Positions 60,861 through 64,000 of a DNA stretch of 64,000 nt are shown one piece after another. Source of the DNA: Pseudanabaena sp. Salubria-1. GTDB lineage: Bacteria > Cyanobacteriota > Cyanobacteriia > Pseudanabaenales > Pseudanabaenaceae. The translations under genes and the position numbers were made by a program. Within the stretch, counting starts at the first letter, position 1. Every line of letters begins with the position of its first letter. The notes below the pieces were generated by a model. That model searched no databases, was not told the origin of the DNA, and was given only the letters and a program-made list of their open reading frames with translations. The stretch spans positions 124,001 to 188,000 of the forward strand of contig JALQCR010000002.1 in the NCBI GenBank assembly GCA_023336205.1, read 5' to 3'.

Positions 60861-63167
60861 TTATGGCGACCCTTTATAGAGTATTTTTAGTGCACGTTCA
60901 GCAAATGTTTTGAGTTCAGTATCCCTGATTCTTACAGGATTAGCTGACGGATTGGTGTCATGATGAAACTGTCCTGCATATAGATTAATAGCATTTAATT
61001 CGTCTATTACTGACGATTCAACATACGATAAAGGACTATTGGACGGAGAATTACGGATTGCCCTAATAATGTCTCCAAACACCAACCCTCGATCAATACA
61101 ATTTGGAAAGCGTCTATGTAAATAGCCTTCTAATAAAGGTCTTATAGCTTTGGCAATATCAAGAAGTTCTGTAGTAGATGAACCCTCAACAAATTCAGTT
61201 AACATCCGATGATGCTTGTAATACTCGTTTTCACAAGCGTTGTCAATATTAAAATTTGCAAAATCTGTGTAGCCGTCTTGACCAACTCTCTTCAGTTGAA
61301 AACATTTAATATCTGGTGATATACTTCTAGGATAGCCTTTTCTTAAACGGTCTTGTAAATCACGTAAAAAATACAAATCATGCCCTAATACAATTAACTG
61401 TAAACATTTTTTACCTATGTCTTCTAATATAAATCTGGTATGTTCTTTTCTATTTTCATCCAAACTACACATTGGATCGTCAACAACAACGATTGAATTT
61501 GATAGAGATGGATCAGCTTCAATTTTAGCAATAAAAAAGGCAAAAGCAAGAGTACGTTTATCGCCTTCACTGAGTGCGGTAGCAAATGAAATCCCCTCTC
61601 CTGATATATTTACTTTTGTGTCACGTAAGATAAGGCTGTAGTCAGTTCTAGGACTTCCACCTTGATAATTAAAGCTCATTGGAGCTATCTGAAAAGAAGC
61701 ACCAAAATTTTGTAAGAGAGAGTTAATTCGTTCTCCATACTGTTGAATCAGGTTTGTCATTAATGCATTAAGTCTTGTCTTTGCAGAAGTTTTGATGCCA
61801 TCCTGAGTAGTTTTTTCAGTTGATGCTTCTTTCCATTGTGAAATCAAATCAATAACAGACTGGGCATGACGTAATTTTGTGATTTCTAACCTCTTAATTT
61901 GTTCTTGGATTTGCTCAACACTCGACTGTTGAAGTTGAGACTTGAATCTGTTAATATTATCCAAAGTGATTTCAATTTGCCGATTATAAGCCTCTATTCC
62001 ACTAACTAAGCGCTGACTAAAACAATTAATATTTTGTCTGTCGTCGTCTGTCCCAATAAATTCCAATGGATTTACTTGCTTGGCAGAAGTAAGAGAAGAA
62101 AGTAAAGATCTAAGTTCTCTAACATTAGTTAGTGCAGATTCTTTATCAAATACAATCTGATTCGCTGGGACGTGTTCATTCCATGTGTTAATGATAACTT
62201 GATTTGTTTCTATTCTTCCCATCCAACCTTCTACTACTGCGTCGGAAATAAGTGCTTCGACATTTTTCCAAAGAGTTGAGATTTTCTTTTTAAAATCAAT
62301 ATAAGATTGATTAAAGTGCTTACGGTAAGCCCCAATAATTTCGTTATCTTTAATAGATTGACCACAATAGGGACAGTCCATATCGCTATGATAAGCTTGC
62401 CCTTTACTTATCCAATCTTCAAATCCATTTGCATATCTTGCAAGATGTGAATTTACTTTCTTCTCAGCATCTATCTCTATATCTTGCAACGTTTGGCTCA
62501 ATACATTTAAAAAATCAGTAAAATTGAAATTGGGGGAGGGAACAAATGATGGAGTTGCTCTGGCTAGCAACTCAGAACTACGCTTAGCTGTAGTCAGTGC
62601 ATTCTGCAATATTTCAATCTGTTGATCAATATCGGGGATTGGAGGAAGTGAGATAAATTCTTCAAGCGACAGATCTTTTATGTATTTTGCTAATTCTTTC
62701 TCGGTAGATCTAATTTGTTGTTGTGCAACACTTGCTCTATTTGTTGCTTCCTCAATCACTCTCTTATCGCTAATAGATTGTGAACCTAGTGCAAAATCTA
62801 ACAAATTTTGTCTCTGATCAGGACGTATTTGTACGCCTGAATAAACATTTCTTTCTACAAAATCTGTGTCAAACACAAGAAGATGTGGTTGTTGACGACT
62901 CCAACGCCCACTTGTAAAAGAAACCTGTAGCCCATTTGAAAATTCAAATTTTACTTCGGGGACTTCGCCTACACTACTATCGACTGTCTTACGCTTATCA
63001 ATGAGTGATGCGTCACCACTTGAACAAGAACTCAGTACACTAGCTAACGTGGATTTGCCTCGCCCATTTTCAGCATAGATTAATGTATGTTTCCCAAAAG
63101 CATACTGATTAGTAGTTGCATTGTGGAATAATCCAATATTTTTGATCTCATGAATTTTCTTTAGCAT
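60861..63167 (-). CDS. RloC-like AAA_13 ATPase with zinc-hook coiled coil
   Basis: Protein of 768 residues. Walker A LIYAENGRGKSTLAS near residue 35; a long coiled coil interrupted near residue 264 by the zinc-hook form MDCPYCGQSI; ABC-type motifs and Walker B SIVVVDDPMCSLDENRKEH near residue 557. The C-terminal region has RPLLE near 675 and a histidine pair in GQFHHD near 733, compatible with the R-x3-E...H set of PrrC/RloC anticodon nucleases but with a wider spacing than in PrrC. Length and zinc hook suit RloC, a tRNA-cutting phage-response enzyme. A related AAA_13 protein without nuclease activity cannot be excluded. Confidence 0.75.
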   Translation of the reverse strand: MLKKIHEIKNIGLFHNATTNQYAFGKHTLIYAENGRGKSTLASVLSSCSSGDASLIDKRKTVDSSVGEVPEVKFEFSNGLQVSFTSGRWSRQQPHLLVFDTDFVERNVYSGVQIRPDQRQNLLDFALGSQSISDKRVIEEATNRASVAQQQIRSTEKELAKYIKDLSLEEFISLPPIPDIDQQIEILQNALTTAKRSSELLARATPSFVPSPNFNFTDFLNVLSQTLQDIEIDAEKKVNSHLARYANGFEDWISKGQAYHSDMDCPYCGQSIKDNEIIGAYRKHFNQSYIDFKKKISTLWKNVEALISDAVVEGWMGRIETNQVIINTWNEHVPANQIVFDKESALTNVRELRSLLSSLTSAKQVNPLEFIGTDDDRQNINCFSQRLVSGIEAYNRQIEITLDNINRFKSQLQQSSVEQIQEQIKRLEITKLRHAQSVIDLISQWKEASTEKTTQDGIKTSAKTRLNALMTNLIQQYGERINSLLQNFGASFQIAPMSFNYQGGSPRTDYSLILRDTKVNISGEGISFATALSEGDKRTLAFAFFIAKIEADPSLSNSIVVVDDPMCSLDENRKEHTRFILEDIGKKCLQLIVLGHDLYFLRDLQDRLRKGYPRSISPDIKCFQLKRVGQDGYTDFANFNIDNACENEYYKHHRMLTEFVEGSSTTELLDIAKAIRPLLEGYLHRRFPNCIDRGLVFGDIIRAIRNSPSNSPLSYVESSVIDELNAINLYAGQFHHDTNPSANPVRIRDTELKTFAERALKILYKGSP

Positions 63168-63215
63168 ATTATAATTTTCTTGCGTAAAATTTCACTTTAG
63201 CATAATTTTACAGTG

Positions 63216-63407
63216 CTATATTATAAAATCAGCTTCAGTCGATTGTTGAGAACCTGAAAACATCCCAAACGACATAAACTGACTAGCGAGACTGGCTGAC
63301 TGAGGCTTAAAGAAAGTCACAAAAACTTGGCTCTCCGTAATATCTTTTGGGATTTCCGCTAACTCGACTTTACCGTTCCGATACATTCCTTGGATTATCT
63401 GTAACAT
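63216..63407 (-). CDS. small antitoxin-like protein
   Basis: Protein of 63 residues. The start MLQIIQGMYRNGKVELAEIP and ESQVFVTFF resemble short cyanobacterial antitoxins (DUF104-like) that pair with PIN-type toxins. No toxin gene follows: 48 bases later comes the start region of the ATPase gene read the same way. It may be a solitary antitoxin. Confidence 0.55.
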   Translation of the reverse strand: MLQIIQGMYRNGKVELAEIPKDITESQVFVTFFKPQSASLASQFMSFGMFSGSQQSTEADFII

Positions 63408-63514
63408 AATCGTTTGCGCTGGTTAATTTGAGCGATCGCCAATCAATTGTAGCACCACAACATTTTAGCTAATAATGGTAAAGCGATCGCTAAACTTATC
63501 CGTCCTTATGGCTT

Positions 63515-64000
63515 ATGCCTGACAACATCGACTACCTCCAAGGCATCATCGAACGCCTCACCTTTCACTCCGACGAGACAGGCTATACCGTAGCGCGGCT
63601 AAAAGTACCCAAGGCTCAAGACCTAATCACCGTAGTCGGTAACTTTGCCAATATCCAAGCAGGTCAGACTCTGGCGCTAGAAGGCACATGGCGATCGCAT
63701 CCTAAATTTGGCGACCAATTCCAAGTCACTCAATACCGTGAAACTAAACCCGCCACGATTACGGGAATTGAGAAATATCTGGGCAGTGGTTTGATTAAAG
63801 GCGTGGGACCAGTCACTGCTAAACGTATCGTCACTCATTTTGGCTTAGATACCCTTGACATTATTGAAAATGAGATTGACCGTCTCATTGAAGTTCCTGG
63901 CATTGCCAAGAAACGGGTGAAGATGATCAAAACTGCTTGGGAAACGCAAAAGGCAATTAAGGAGGTCATGGTATTCCTACAAGGACATGGAGTATCCACC
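63515..64000 (+). CDS. recD2: RecD2-like helicase, 5' part cut by the window end
   Basis: 162 codons of an N-terminal region: IDYLQGIIERLTFHSDETGY, VVGNFANIQAGQTLALEGTW, then the helix-hairpin-helix repeats ETKPATITGIEKYLGSGLIK and GVGPVTAKRIVTHFG, RLIEVPGIAKKRVKMI. This is the N-terminal OB and HhH layout of the RecD2 (exodeoxyribonuclease V alpha-like) family; the helicase domain lies beyond the window. It is a conserved chromosomal gene in cyanobacteria, which hints that the right edge is chromosomal. Confidence 0.88.
   Translation, partial: MPDNIDYLQGIIERLTFHSDETGYTVARLKVPKAQDLITVVGNFANIQAGQTLALEGTWRSHPKFGDQFQVTQYRETKPATITGIEKYLGSGLIKGVGPVTAKRIVTHFGLDTLDIIENEIDRLIEVPGIAKKRVKMIKTAWETQKAIKEVMVFLQGHGVST

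Noticed and set aside
1..64000. tRNA or rRNA genes
   Set aside because: No cloverleaf with the conserved TTCGA-type loop or rRNA stretch was noticed; a covariance search could still find one.

Overview
The window reads as accessory DNA of a cyanobacterium. The octamer GCGATCGC (HIP1) is scattered through genes and spacers, and several repeats and proteins are of cyanobacterial type. Plasmid genes (relaxase with MobC, ParA/ParB with two identical parS-like palindromes, a rolling-circle Rep, SSB and an AEP-type primase) sit beside chromosome-type genes (mfd fragments, a membrane zinc peptidase, the start of recD2). I cannot tell from the window alone whether this is a large plasmid or a chromosomal island built from plasmid pieces.

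Layout. 0-5 kb: mobilization module (three leftward genes, an oriT-like region, mobC-mobA). 5-11 kb: cargo, comprising an Mrr-like nuclease, an insertion sequence (IS), an uncharacterised three-gene set (PD-(D/E)XK protein plus two paralogous small proteins) ending in a 22-bp perfect palindrome, and a Uma2 nuclease. 11-14 kb: a truncated mfd, a small inverted-repeat element, a truncated tyrosine recombinase and an AAA/nuclease protein. 14.8-21.7 kb: an AddAB-like helicase-nuclease pair whose AddA gene is split by an IS30 element. 22.8-38.2 kb: a complete BREX type 1 set (brxB, brxC, pglX, pglZ, brxL leftward; brxA rightward at the far end) carrying an MNT-HEPN pair and a DUF4160/DUF2442 pair inside it. 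38-42 kb: small cyanobacterial genes, a cupin, parB-parA. 42-47 kb: a long prokaryotic Argonaute split by an IS5-type element, preceded in its operon by a Cas4-like nuclease and divergent from an XRE regulator and ImmA peptidase pair; three operator repeats lie between. 47-59 kb: a segment bounded by two inverted copies of a 1,056-bp non-coding element. It holds a large repeat-helicase-nuclease gene broken by two ISL3 elements, the rep-ssb plasmid module, a zinc peptidase and a split primase gene. 59-64 kb: a second mfd fragment, two small genes, an RloC-like ATPase, a small antitoxin-like gene and the start of recD2.

The genes are mostly anti-invader systems carried on, or collected by, mobile DNA. 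BREX looks intact. The Argonaute, AddA-like, repeat-helicase and primase genes are each interrupted. In all four the original reading frame can be rebuilt by removing the insert and one copy of its target duplication; for the primase this also needs reversal of an inversion between the two 1,056-bp elements. The best candidates for undescribed biology are the three-gene set at 8.2-10.3 kb, the helicase with five EAD/Y repeats at 48.9-53.3 kb, and the structured non-coding element family with GGTAYG-type ends.
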